Shown here: positions 1 to 6,292 of the stretch, in pieces
How positions within the stretch are numbered: position 1 is the stretch's first letter
How the letters are laid out: the number at the start of each line of letters is the position of its first letter
Source: CAYNOZ01 sp964398955
Lineage (GTDB): Archaea > Methanobacteriota_B > Thermococci > Thermococcales > CAYNOZ01
Length of the DNA stretch: 17,382 nt
Assembly: GCA_964398955.1 (NCBI GenBank)
Contig: CAYNOZ010000025.1
Location: 1-17,382 of the forward strand
Reading direction: 5' to 3'
The notes under the pieces: model-generated
Database searches by the model: none
The model's input: the letters and a program-made list of their open reading frames with translations, nothing else
What the model was told of the DNA's origin: nothing
Translations under genes and position numbers: made by a program

Positions 1-1
1 A

Positions 2-75
2 AGCCGCCGGCGGGATTTGAACCCGCGATCGCCCGATTACGAGTCGGGTGCACTACCGAACTATGCTACGGCGGC
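2..75 (-). tRNA. tRNA-Thr (anticodon CGU)
   Basis: Read on the minus strand this folds as a full cloverleaf. The acceptor stem is GCCGCCG/CGGCGGC, the T arm carries GGTTCAAATCC, and the anticodon stem CCCGA/TCGGG encloses the loop CTCGTAA, so the anticodon is CGU, which reads the threonine codon ACG. The discriminator base is U, as is usual for archaeal tRNA-Thr. CCA is not encoded. The gene lies 12 nt downstream of tRNA-Ala on the same strand and was probably transcribed with it. Confidence 0.95.
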
Positions 76-87
76 ATTGGCTTTTTG

Positions 88-160
88 TGGACCGAGCGGG
101 ATTTGAACCCGCGGCCTCCGCCTTGCGAAGGCGGTGCTCTCCCAACTGAGCTATCGGCCC
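88..160 (-). tRNA. tRNA-Ala (anticodon CGC)
   Basis: Minus-strand cloverleaf of 73 nt. The anticodon stem CCGCC/GGCGG encloses the loop TTCGCAA, giving anticodon CGC for the alanine codon GCG. The acceptor stem GGGCCGA/TCGGTCC contains the G3:U70 wobble pair that is the main identity element of tRNA-Ala, and the discriminator is A; these confirm the assignment independently of the anticodon. CCA is not encoded. It is the first gene of the two-tRNA unit. Confidence 0.96.
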
Positions 161-179
161 TTTTTTTAATAATGATTTT

Positions 180-192
180 GTTTTTATAGGCT
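180..192 (-). promoter_or_regulatory. TATA box of the tRNA-Ala/tRNA-Thr unit
   Basis: On the minus strand the sequence CCTATAAAAA is centred about 26 nt upstream of the mature 5' end of tRNA-Ala (position 160), the standard spacing for an archaeal TATA box. A T-run (161-167 on the plus strand) separates the two. Called from position and motif only. Confidence 0.5.
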
Positions 193-219
193 TTAATTGT
201 TTAATTTGGTTTTGTAAGA

Positions 220-786
220 TTAATTATTTGGTTTTTTTGCTTTTATGTAGTATGTTTTAGGGCTTATTTCGCCTGTTTTTTGGATTTTGAATTTTTTTGC
301 TATGTATTTTTTTGCTTGTTTTTTTGATAGTCTGTGTTTTAGTGGTGGTCCTGTTTTTACTTTGGGGTCTTTTTTGAAGTCTATCATTAGGAGTGTTCCG
401 TTGGGTTTTATTGTTCTTTTTAGTTCTTTTAATGGTTTTTCAGGTTTGATTTCGTGTAGTACTGTTATTCCGTATATTATATCTATTGTATTTGATTTGA
501 TTGGTAATTTTTTGGCTTTGGCTTGGATTATTTTTATTTTGTTGTCTTTTTTGGTTTCGAATTTTTTTAGCATTTTTCTTTCCATGTCGATTGCTATTGT
601 TTTGTTTGCTTTTGTTGATAGTGGTTTTGTGAATAGTCCTGGTCCGCTTCCTAGGTCTAGTATTGTGTGTTCGGGTTTTAGGTTTATGATTTGTTTTATT
701 TTCTGTGGTGGGGCTATTTTTAGTCTTGATTTTTCTTTGAGTGAGTCTACGTTTTTTGGGTCTACTTTGTATTCTTTCATATTCAT
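220..786 (-). CDS. class I SAM-dependent methyltransferase (UbiE/Methyltransf_11 type)
   Basis: A 188-residue Rossmann-fold methyltransferase. Motif I, ILDLGSGPG, is at residues 42-50, the acidic residue that binds the SAM ribose is probably D67 (AIDM), and the later strand with LPIKSNTIDIIYG at about 94-106 followed by KPNGTLLMIDF at 127-137 completes the fold. The protein is small and lysine-rich and has no added substrate domain, so the acceptor (metabolite, lipid or protein) cannot be named. The start may be Met1 (786) or Met3 (780). A TATA-like TATATAA at 805-811 would place transcription initiation near 782-784, so the mRNA may be leaderless. The gene ends 59 nt before the tRNA pair. 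Family is secure; substrate unknown. Confidence 0.85.
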   Translation of the reverse strand: MNMKEYKVDPKNVDSLKEKSRLKIAPPQKIKQIINLKPEHTILDLGSGPGLFTKPLSTKANKTIAIDMERKMLKKFETKKDNKIKIIQAKAKKLPIKSNTIDIIYGITVLHEIKPEKPLKELKRTIKPNGTLLMIDFKKDPKVKTGPPLKHRLSKKQAKKYIAKKFKIQKTGEISPKTYYIKAKKPNN

Positions 787-804
787 TTTATTTATTATCT
801 TTTG

Positions 805-811
805 TTATATA
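805..811 (-). promoter_or_regulatory. TATA box of the methyltransferase gene
   Basis: TATATAA on the minus strand, centred at about 808. Initiation about 26 nt downstream would fall at the methyltransferase start codon, which suggests a leaderless transcript. Called from motif and spacing. Confidence 0.4.
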
Positions 812-860
812 GTTTGTGAGGGCTTTGATTTATCGGGTCTTTTATTTTCAAGATTTCCTC

Positions 861-884
861 CTCTTCCTGAAGGAAGGGTTTTTA
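861..884 (+). other. hairpin followed by a T-run, origin unknown
   Basis: CTCTTCC-TGAA-GGAAGGG forms a seven-pair stem (one G:T) with a TGAA loop at 861-878, followed by five T. No plus-strand gene lies upstream that it could terminate. The layout loosely recalls the right-end hairpins of the TnpB-type elements at 4363-5161, so it could be a relic of one, but there is no clear sequence match. The rest of the 787-1014 gap holds only the promoters of the two flanking genes. Confidence 0.35.
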
Positions 885-961
885 CAGCTCTCCTAAATCC
901 TTACAATGGGTTATTTTTTGTTTTTGTTTGGGTGTTTGGTTGGTTTGGTTTTGTATGGAAA

Positions 962-991
962 GGGTTTTAAATGGGGCTGGATAATTTATCC
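962..991 (+). promoter_or_regulatory. btu promoter with an operator-like palindrome
   Basis: A TATA-like GGTTTTAAATGG lies at about 963-973. Initiation would then be near 994, giving a leader of about 20 nt before the ATG at 1015. Between them GGATAATTTATCC (979-991) is a perfect 13-nt palindrome around a central T. A palindrome overlapping the region between TATA box and transcription start is where archaeal repressors commonly bind. The regulator is not identifiable here. Confidence 0.45.
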
Positions 992-1014
992 TGGATCATT
1001 TGGCCAGTGATTAC

Positions 1015-1935
1015 ATGAATGGTAAAACAAAATTTATTATTATCATATTGGTTACAAGTTTGTTATTGGCTTCTGGATGTACTTCAGCGCCAAAAGAAGA
1101 TAATGATGGATTAAAGAGTTCTAAATATCCAGTTAAGGTTCAAGATAAGTTCGGTAATAATATCACGTTTGAGGAGAAGCCGGAGAAGATTGTTTCTTTA
1201 GCTCCTAGTAATTCTAAAACTCTTCTTAGTATGGGGCTGGAGGATAGTATAGTGGGGGTTAGTAGTTTTCATCCACCAGAATTAGAGAATAAATCTAAGA
1301 TCGGTTCCTTTAAGTCCTTTAATGTGGAAAAGATCATTGAGATGGATCCTGATGTCGTATTTGGAGTGCCTGGTGTTCAAAAAGAGAGAATGCAAAAACT
1401 AGAAAAGGCTGATATTAAAGTGGTTACCCTTGGAGCTAGGGATGTTGAGGGGATTTATGAAAACTTGGAAATTGTTGGTAAAATAATGAATAAAAATGGG
1501 GAAGCTGATGAAGTGATAAGTGATATGAATAGATCTATTATTGATGTTAATGATAATCTTGAGGGTGTGGAAAAGAAAGATGCTTTTTTCATTCTTTGGT
1601 TCCCTACGATGACTGCTGGTAATAAAAGTTTTATACATGACGTTTTGAAGAAATCTGGACTTAGAAACGTTGCAGAGGATGTGGATAGGGCTTTCCCGGT
1701 AATTAGTGAGGAACAAGTTATTGAGAAGGATCCTGAAATTATTATTTATAGTAAGCATTCTAATACTACTAAAAAGAAAATTAGAAATCGTGGTAATTGG
1801 AGAACTATTTCTGCAGTGAAGAAAGGTAATTTATACGAAATTGAAGATAGTTTAATTAATCAGCCTAGTCCAGGAGTAGTGAAAGCTATTCAAAAATTGG
1901 CTAGAAAAAGTTACCCGGAAGAATTTCAAGGTTAG
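1015..1935 (+). CDS. btuF: corrinoid ABC transporter substrate-binding lipoprotein BtuF
   Basis: A 306-residue extracellular receptor of the BtuF/FepB/FhuD class. The N-terminus is a lipoprotein signal: a lysine-containing start, a hydrophobic run (about residues 7-19) and the lipobox LASGC with the lipidated Cys at 22. The mature part has the family pattern PVKVQDKFGNNITF...PEKIVSLAPSNSKTLLSMGLEDSIVGVS, then the second lobe from about residue 150. The ATG at 1015 is chosen over an in-frame TTG at 1000 because GTGAT sits 3 nt before it and because it gives a normal signal peptide. The gene is followed after 5 nt by the permease. Class III binding proteins for haem, siderophores and cobalamin look alike; the cobalamin or cobinamide assignment rests on the neighbouring BtuD. 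Confidence 0.85.
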   Translation: MNGKTKFIIIILVTSLLLASGCTSAPKEDNDGLKSSKYPVKVQDKFGNNITFEEKPEKIVSLAPSNSKTLLSMGLEDSIVGVSSFHPPELENKSKIGSFKSFNVEKIIEMDPDVVFGVPGVQKERMQKLEKADIKVVTLGARDVEGIYENLEIVGKIMNKNGEADEVISDMNRSIIDVNDNLEGVEKKDAFFILWFPTMTAGNKSFIHDVLKKSGLRNVAEDVDRAFPVISEEQVIEKDPEIIIYSKHSNTTKKKIRNRGNWRTISAVKKGNLYEIEDSLINQPSPGVVKAIQKLARKSYPEEFQG

Positions 1936-1940
1936 ATATT

Positions 1941-2960
1941 ATGGTAAAACTAAAGAACTCATTTGTATTTTTATTATTGGTATTCAGCTTATTGATTTCT
2001 ATATTTATCTCTACATCTGTAGGATCAGTTTCAATCCCTATTAAGAATATTCTAAAGATCATAGTTGATAATTTGCCTCTAATAAATTCTTTAGTTACTT
2101 CTCAATATGAGAAAAGTCATGAAATTATTGTTATGAATCTTCGGTTGCCTAGAGTTATATTAGGAGTTTTGGTAGGTGTTTCATTATCCATATCAGGAGC
2201 AGTGATGCAAGGTTTGTTTAAAAATCCTATGGCTAGTCCTTTCGTTTTAGGAATATCATCTGGAGCTTCTATGGGGGCTGCCTTATCAATTGTGCTTCTT
2301 CCATTCATTCCAATAAGGATATTATCTTTTATTACATCTCTATTGACCGTTTTTTTGGTTTATAGATTAGCTAAATCTGGGAAAAAAACTCCAATAGCTA
2401 CCTTATTACTTATAGGTTTAGCGGTTGGAGCCTTTTTCTCCGGATTAACTTCTTTTCTAATGTACATTTCAGGACGTAACTTGCAGAAAATTGTATTCTG
2501 GATTATGGGTAGCTTAGGGGCTAGTAGTTGGAATGATGTTTCTCAAATAGCTCTTGTTATACTAATTGGATTCCCTATGGTTTATTATTTTTCTAGGGAT
2601 CTTAATATTCTTCAATTAGGTGAGGAACAAGCAAAACATTTGGGTGTGGAAGTTGAAAGAACTAAAAAAATAGTCTTAGTTTTAACTGCGTTACTCACTT
2701 CTATTGCAGTATCTGTATCTGGTATCATAGGATTTATCGGTTTGATAGTTCCACATATGATTAGAATGATCTTAGGGCCAGATCATAAGATCTTAATACC
2801 ATCTTCAGCTTTGCTAGGAGGGATAATCCTAATTTGGAGTGATACAATTGCTAGAACCATTATAGCTCCTTCAGAATTACCAGTAGGAATTATCACAGAA
2901 TTACTAGGAGCGCCATTCTTCATCTACCTAGCAAAGAAAAAAGGATCTGATATGTGGTAA
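1941..2960 (+). CDS. btuC: corrinoid ABC transporter permease BtuC (FecCD family)
   Basis: A 339-residue polytopic membrane protein of the BtuC/FecCD family, the channel half of a type II importer. It carries family landmarks LRLPRVILGVLVGVSLSISG and GAVMQGLFKNPMASPFVLGISSGAS in the first third, and SVSGIIGFIGLIVPHMIRMILGPDHK toward the C-terminus, the stretch next to the L-loops that contact the ATPase. About nine to ten hydrophobic segments are visible, and length matches the family. Its ATG follows btuF by 5 nt and its stop is next to the btuD start, so the three are one operon. The third-position codon preference is T-rich here and changes to A-rich in btuD. Confidence 0.9.
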   Translation: MVKLKNSFVFLLLVFSLLISIFISTSVGSVSIPIKNILKIIVDNLPLINSLVTSQYEKSHEIIVMNLRLPRVILGVLVGVSLSISGAVMQGLFKNPMASPFVLGISSGASMGAALSIVLLPFIPIRILSFITSLLTVFLVYRLAKSGKKTPIATLLLIGLAVGAFFSGLTSFLMYISGRNLQKIVFWIMGSLGASSWNDVSQIALVILIGFPMVYYFSRDLNILQLGEEQAKHLGVEVERTKKIVLVLTALLTSIAVSVSGIIGFIGLIVPHMIRMILGPDHKILIPSSALLGGIILIWSDTIARTIIAPSELPVGIITELLGAPFFIYLAKKKGSDMW

Positions 2961-2962
2961 AA

Positions 2963-4201
2963 ATGCTTGAAATAAAAGACCTAGTAACCAAAATAGAAGA
3001 AAAAAAGATAATAAACAATATACATCTCAACCTAAGTAAAGGAGAATTTCTTGGAATAGTAGGACCAAATGGAGCTGGAAAAACAACTCTATTAAGATCC
3101 ATTACTAACGTTTTAAAACCTATTGACGGGAAAATAAAGATAAATAATAAAAATATAGAGAATATGAACAGAAAAGAAATATCAAAAATCATGTCAATGG
3201 TACCTCAAAACTCATTTATATCCTTCCCTTTCAAAGCAAAAGATGTAGTTTTAATGGGAAGAAGCCCCTATAAAGGAAGATTTGATTCAATAAACGAAGA
3301 AGACAGAAAAGAAGCTAAAAAATATATGAATCTAACAAACACCTGGCAATTTAGAGACAAAAAAGTAAATGAATTAAGCGGTGGAGAAATCCAGAGAATT
3401 TCAATAGCCCGAGCCTTAGTCCAAAACCCTCAAATACTCTTAATGGACGAACCAACATCACACCTAGACTTAAACCACGAATTTAATGTTTTATCACTAA
3501 TAAAAGAACTTCAAGAAGATGGACTCAGCATTATTTCCGTCTTTCACGATCTCAATTTGGCTTCAAGATTCTGTGATAGAATAATTATTCTTAAAAAAGG
3601 AAAAATATTCTCCAAAGGAAAACCAAAAAAAATACTCACAACTGAAAACGTGTCCAAAGTATATGGAGCTAATGTAATAGTAAAGAAAAACCCCACAACT
3701 AACAATCCATACATAATTCCAGTATCACACTCTCATAAAAACAAAAAGAAACGAAAACACAGTATACACGTAGTATGTGGAGGAGGTAGCGGATCAAGAC
3801 TAATTAAACTACTAACCGAAGAAGGATATGATCCATCAGCAGGAGTAATCAATGTACTAGACTCAGACTATGAAACATCAAATTCTTTAGACCTCGATAT
3901 TATATCAGAAGCTCCTTTCTCACCAATTTCAAAAGAAGCTTACCAAGAAAACAACAAAATGATAAAAAATTCAGAAATTATAATATTAACAAACCTAACT
4001 TTTGGAAAAGGCAATATCAGAAACCTAAAATCAATAAAAGAATCTCTAAAAAACCAAAAACTAATAATAATAGAAAAGAAACCAGTAAGAGAAAGAGATC
4101 ATACAAATGGAGAAGCCCAAAAAATCTATAAAGAACTTAAAGATAAAGCAGAAATCCATTCAAACTCTGAAGAAGTTATAAAAACCTTAAACAAAAAATA
4201 A
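2963..4201 (+). CDS. btuD: corrinoid ABC transporter ATPase BtuD, archaeal form with extra C-terminal domain
   Basis: A 412-residue fusion. Residues 1-250 are a complete ABC ATPase: Walker A GPNGAGKTT (34-42), Q-loop Q82, signature LSGGE (138-142), Walker B ILLMDE (158-163) and H-loop H195. Residues 266-412 form a second domain beginning SIHVVCGGGSGSRLIKLL and including SEAPFSPIS and NLTFGKGNIRNL. As I recall, this tail is shared with the cobalamin-import BtuD of haloarchaea and methanogens and is absent from bacterial BtuD; its function is unknown and its glycine-rich start resembles a nucleotide-binding loop. The ATG at 2963 is preferred, with GTGGT 4 nt upstream; an in-frame GTG at 2954 is possible. 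It ends 8 nt from the convergent hydrolase stop. Confidence 0.9.
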   Translation: MLEIKDLVTKIEEKKIINNIHLNLSKGEFLGIVGPNGAGKTTLLRSITNVLKPIDGKIKINNKNIENMNRKEISKIMSMVPQNSFISFPFKAKDVVLMGRSPYKGRFDSINEEDRKEAKKYMNLTNTWQFRDKKVNELSGGEIQRISIARALVQNPQILLMDEPTSHLDLNHEFNVLSLIKELQEDGLSIISVFHDLNLASRFCDRIIILKKGKIFSKGKPKKILTTENVSKVYGANVIVKKNPTTNNPYIIPVSHSHKNKKKRKHSIHVVCGGGSGSRLIKLLTEEGYDPSAGVINVLDSDYETSNSLDLDIISEAPFSPISKEAYQENNKMIKNSEIIILTNLTFGKGNIRNLKSIKESLKNQKLIIIEKKPVRERDHTNGEAQKIYKELKDKAEIHSNSEEVIKTLNKK

Positions 4202-4366
4202 TACAAAAATTATTTTAAAAGCTTTAATAATAACGAAAATTCTTTATATGGCTGATTAAACTTATTTGATCCCATATACCCTTCACCCTCCCTAATAATC
4301 AAATTACCACCCAACCTATCAAATAAAAGCCTTCCCTGACTCAAATCACCTTTTTCCTCATGGAGG

Positions 4367-4390
4367 CTCCTTCCTTTAGGTCGGAGAGGA
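4367..4390 (+). repeat. 24-nt repeat, left copy, subterminal hairpin
   Basis: Identical to 4568-4591. It begins CTCCTTCCTTTAGG and folds as CTCC/GGAG plus CC/GG around a TTTA loop. It marks the left end of the 230-bp element. Confidence 0.9.
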
Positions 4391-4406
4391 AATGAGGCAA
4401 AAACTA

Positions 4407-4412
4407 TTTATA
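4407..4412 (+). promoter_or_regulatory. TATA-like box inside the 230-bp element
   Basis: TTTATA within CTATTTATACTT would start transcription near 4435, just before the structured stretch that runs to the right end. It is also flanked by a small inverted repeat GCAAA/TTTGC. Called from motif and position only. Confidence 0.35.
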
Positions 4413-4434
4413 CTTTGCATGAAACTATTTAGTT

Positions 4435-4592
4435 AAGTTTGGCTATATGTCAGACTGTTTGGAGGCTCTGCTGGCGGAGCTGTAAGCAATCCGAGTCTGA
4501 AAAGAACCTCTGCAATGCAAGTTCTAAGTATCGGAAGTGCAACCTATAAAGTTCCTGTGTCAGGAACCTCCTTCCTTTAGGTCGGAGAGGAC
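4435..4592 (+). ncRNA. candidate omega-type guide RNA scaffold
   Basis: A dense series of stems is readable: CAGACT (4451-4456) with AGTCTG (4494-4499) closes a domain holding GCTCTG-CTGG-CGGAGC (4465-4480); AGAAC (4503-4507) pairs with GTTCT (4521-4525) around TGC-AAT-GCA; GTTCCTG-TGT-CAGGAAC (4551-4567) is perfect; the end hairpin follows at 4568-4587. In IS605 elements the TnpB guide RNA is made from the 3' end of tnpB through the right end, and its guide is the flanking DNA. Here the same position and structure exist without tnpB. Expression and a TnpB partner are not shown. Confidence 0.5.
4568..4591 (+). repeat. 24-nt repeat, right copy, terminal hairpin
   Basis: Exact copy of 4367-4390, 201 nt away. 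It directly follows the perfect stem GTTCCTG/CAGGAAC and abuts the rejoined hydrolase frame at 4593. Confidence 0.9.
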
Positions 4593-4805
4593 GTCAGAAC
4601 CCCAAGGATCATTATTAATATTAATAATAAAAATATCTTCAAAATTGTTTCTAATCCTATCCCAATTATATTCATCCTTCAATATCCCATCAAAACCTAA
4701 ATTCAATGGTTCAATGAATTCAGAAACCAGAATAACCTTCGAAACTTTAGTATTAATCTTTTCCAAAGCCGCTAAAACTAATGGGCATCCAGCCGAATGA
4801 CTTAG

Positions 4806-5161
4806 TGACTTCCTCCCCTTACCTTACTCACGTTCGTTCGTGAGGAAGGATTAGGGCTTCCAGAGCAACTTCCCTCAAGCTACCATCGTCACAGATCTCA
4901 CTCGGAGTGCTCTTCTCATGGAAACTTCCCTACCGGTCGAGGTTCTTGCTTCATCCACAAGAACTTTTACCAACAAACATCATCAAAGAAGATGATGGGA
5001 GTTACTATTACAGTTGAGTAGAGATTCTCAGTGTCCACAACCGTGAATTCAGCCGCACCCCCTGCTTACAAACTAACATAAGGCTTTAAACCTTATAAGT
5101 ATTCCAATTCAACCCACTACCTAAATCAAAGATTAAGGAAAGGGACTTCTCGGAAATAAGT
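4806..5161 (-). mobile_element. 356-bp TnpB-less IS200/IS605-type element inside the hydrolase gene
   Basis: Removal of 356 bp joins the hydrolase codons TIL to LSHSAG in frame (boundary uncertain by 1-2 nt). On the minus strand the left end reads TTTTAA then CTTATTTCC, and the same end next to the same TTTTAA recurs at 11982-12017. The right end has a strong hairpin, CCTTACTCACG/CGTGAGGAAGG with loop TTCGTT (plus strand 4822-4849), then GGAGGAAGTCA. Inside, two frames recall the tail of IS1341-type TnpB: AAEFTVVDTENLYS (5056-5015), like the EFTPVET motif, and KQEPRPVGKF near 4951-4923. Perfect stems GTTCTTG/CAAGAAC (4942-4964) and CATCATC/GATGATG (4978-4997) could belong to a guide RNA. No open transposase gene is present. 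Confidence 0.75.
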
Positions 5162-5411
5162 TAAAATTGTATCTTCTGTAAATTTTCCATTCTCAAGTAC
5201 AAAAGCTAGATGTCTAGTTAATTCGGGATTATCAAAATCAGGAATATCTGGCACCCAAACATCATACCCTTCACTTTCCAACCGTTCCTCAACATAGGGA
5301 TACCAAAATGATTCAGAAGTCTCACCAGTACCATGAAAAATCATTGCATTTAGCATAAAAAACACCTGAACCTCAAATCATCAAAAACCGATTAAACCTA
5401 AAAATTAACCT

Positions 5412-5942
5412 CTAAAAATCATAAAGCATTGGATTAACAATCCTAGCAATCGAATGATTAACCGCACGCATGAAAGATTCTTTCCTTGTAATTCTTCCAT
5501 CAGTGAGAATTCCAATTGTTCCAATTCCCTCCTTTATCCCATCTTCATCCAGAATATTATCTATAAGCGGCCCCAGCTCTCTACCATCTCTCAACTTTTC
5601 AGAAATATATTCAGGTAACTCAATTCTACCTCCACTACCCATACCAACCGTTCCATCCCTACTAATAACAACACTCCACCCGGATAGAAACATAGATTCA
5701 GAATAATCCTCTGTTACATAACCTTCTAAGCCGAAACCAAGATCCGCATCTGTTTCACTTAAACAATAATTAGCTCTATTTTTGGCCCCTTGAATCGCTT
5801 CTTTCTCTCCAAAAGGCATTTCTGAAACATTTGAAGGAGCATCTAAGGAGAAAACCTCAACCTCCTCAAAAAAATCTTTACATACTGATTCAACTGCTTC
5901 TATTTTTACTGGATTCTTAGATCCAACTACTATTTTCTTCAA
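5412..5942 (-). CDS. yjjX: inosine/xanthosine triphosphatase (YjjX/DUF84 family)
   Basis: A 176-residue house-cleaning enzyme that hydrolyses non-canonical purine NTPs (ITP, XTP). It has the family hallmarks in order: GSKNPVKIEAV at 8-18, QGAKNRA near 50, the acidic DLGFGLEGYV around 67-76 whose carboxylates bind the metal, W..VISRDG, and the LRDGRELGPLIDN and GTIGILTDGRITR blocks toward the C-terminus. Length equals the family norm. The start is a TTG at 5942, supported by AGGTGAT 4 nt upstream; no ATG or GTG fits. A TATA-like ATTTAAAG (plus strand 5974-5981) is about 35 nt upstream. The interrupted hydrolase begins 55 nt downstream on the same strand. Confidence 0.9.
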   Translation of the reverse strand: MKKIVVGSKNPVKIEAVESVCKDFFEEVEVFSLDAPSNVSEMPFGEKEAIQGAKNRANYCLSETDADLGFGLEGYVTEDYSESMFLSGWSVVISRDGTVGMGSGGRIELPEYISEKLRDGRELGPLIDNILDEDGIKEGIGTIGILTDGRITRKESFMRAVNHSIARIVNPMLYDF

Positions 5943-6046
5943 GAAATCACCTATATTTTATGATGAAATTTTCTTTAAATTCCGTTTCCCTGAAATAATT
6001 CAAATTTCTCATAAGATTTTTAAGTGCTGAAATTTTTTATGAGTTT

Positions 6047-6116
6047 TGACAGGCCAGCCGGAGAAGGTTTATCCTTCTTCGCTTTAATTTACGCTATCAG
6101 GTTTAACTTTTTTTTC
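6047..6116 (+). ncRNA. candidate small structured RNA or leader
   Basis: CGGAGAAGG (6059-6067) pairs with CCTTCTTCG (6073-6081) around TTTAT, nine pairs with one G:T. TGACAG (6047-6052) pairs with CTATCA (6094-6099) with one mismatch to close the domain, and a T-run follows at about 6108-6116. It is the only GC-rich island in the intergenic region. It could be an independent small RNA ending at the T-run, or an attenuator-like leader of the crt operon. No known RNA family is recognised. Confidence 0.35.
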
Positions 6117-6266
6117 ATTGTTAAGTTCGTATTAGATTTTTACTTTTTTTAGAAAAAAAGTTTCTATTTTTGTGGTTATTTATTACTTTTTTTTACTTTC
6201 TCATTCGTAAAATTTTAAAACCTACGATTGTTATATTTAAAGTATGTTTGACAGTAATTTGTTTGG

Positions 6267-6292
6267 ATTAAAGATTTAATTTTTGATTAAAT
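6267..6292. promoter_or_regulatory. overlapping inverted repeats before the carotenoid operon
   Basis: ATTAAA-GA-TTTAAT (6267-6280) overlaps ATTTAAT-TTTTG-ATTAAAT (6274-6292), so GATTAAA recurs at a 19-nt interval. It sits 42-67 nt before the first crt codon and near the probable start of transcription, so it may be an operator. The region is AT-rich and such repeats can arise by chance. Confidence 0.3.

Larger units (their letters stand above)
4363..4592 (+). mobile_element. 230-bp TnpB-less IS200/IS605-type element inside the hydrolase gene
   Basis: The boundaries come from the host frame: removal of 230 bp rejoins WGSD to HEE (uncertain by about 4 nt at either side). A 24-nt sequence starting CTCCTTCC is present at 4367-4390 and exactly again at 4568-4591, so both ends carry the same subterminal hairpin (CTCC..CC, loop TTTA, GG..GGAG), as expected for single-strand transposing IS200/IS605 elements. 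There is no target-site duplication, also as expected. One frame at the right end reads CQEPPSFRSER, like the C-terminal tail of IS1341-type TnpB, but there is no transposase or complete TnpB. It is a non-autonomous element. Confidence 0.75.
4210..5356 (-). pseudogene. RBBP9/YdeN-like serine hydrolase gene split by two insertions
   Basis: Three minus-strand pieces together encode one alpha/beta hydrolase. Piece 1 (5356-5162) gives HGTGETSESFWYPYVEERL, VWVPDIPDFDNPEL and ends in TIL. Piece 2 (about 4805-4593) continues with SHSAGCPLVLAALEKI, the nucleophile-elbow Ser, and runs to ININNDPWGSD. Piece 3 (4362-4210) gives HEEKGDLSQGRLLFDRLGG and the C-terminal GEGYMGSNKF, with the usual catalytic-His position occupied by Tyr. 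Deleting the intervening 356 and 230 bp leaves one open frame of about 186 codons, the normal family length. No stops or frameshifts exist within the pieces, so the insertions are probably recent. The start is the ATG at 5356 with AGGTG upstream rather than GTG at 5365. It probably followed yjjX in one transcript. The protein can no longer be made whole unless the inserts are removed. Confidence 0.85.

Noticed and set aside
287..970. 227-codon open frame on the plus strand
   Set aside because: It is antisense to the methyltransferase with its clear SAM motif, and its translation is a low-complexity Phe/Ser/Ile string produced by T/G-rich DNA.
1399..1758. 119-codon minus-strand frame inside btuF
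   Set aside because: It is a shadow of btuF; the translation has no domain pattern and no ribosome-binding site.
4560..4766. 68-codon minus-strand frame as a separate small gene
   Set aside because: It is the middle piece of the interrupted hydrolase; its last codons (VLSDLKEGGS) come from the inserted element.
4537..4800. 87-codon plus-strand frame starting in the 230-bp element
   Set aside because: Only its first 20 or so codons resemble a TnpB tail; the rest is antisense to the middle piece of the hydrolase. Not treated as a gene.
4360..5161. CRISPR array
   Set aside because: There are only two copies of the 24-nt repeat, 201 nt apart, with a structured internal sequence; this fits element ends and not repeat-spacer units.
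5960..6030. Possible C/D box small RNA (ATGATGA at 5960, CTGA at 5990 and 6027)
   Set aside because: No C' box lies between the two CTGA motifs, the spacing is too long, and the first box overlaps the yjjX promoter region.
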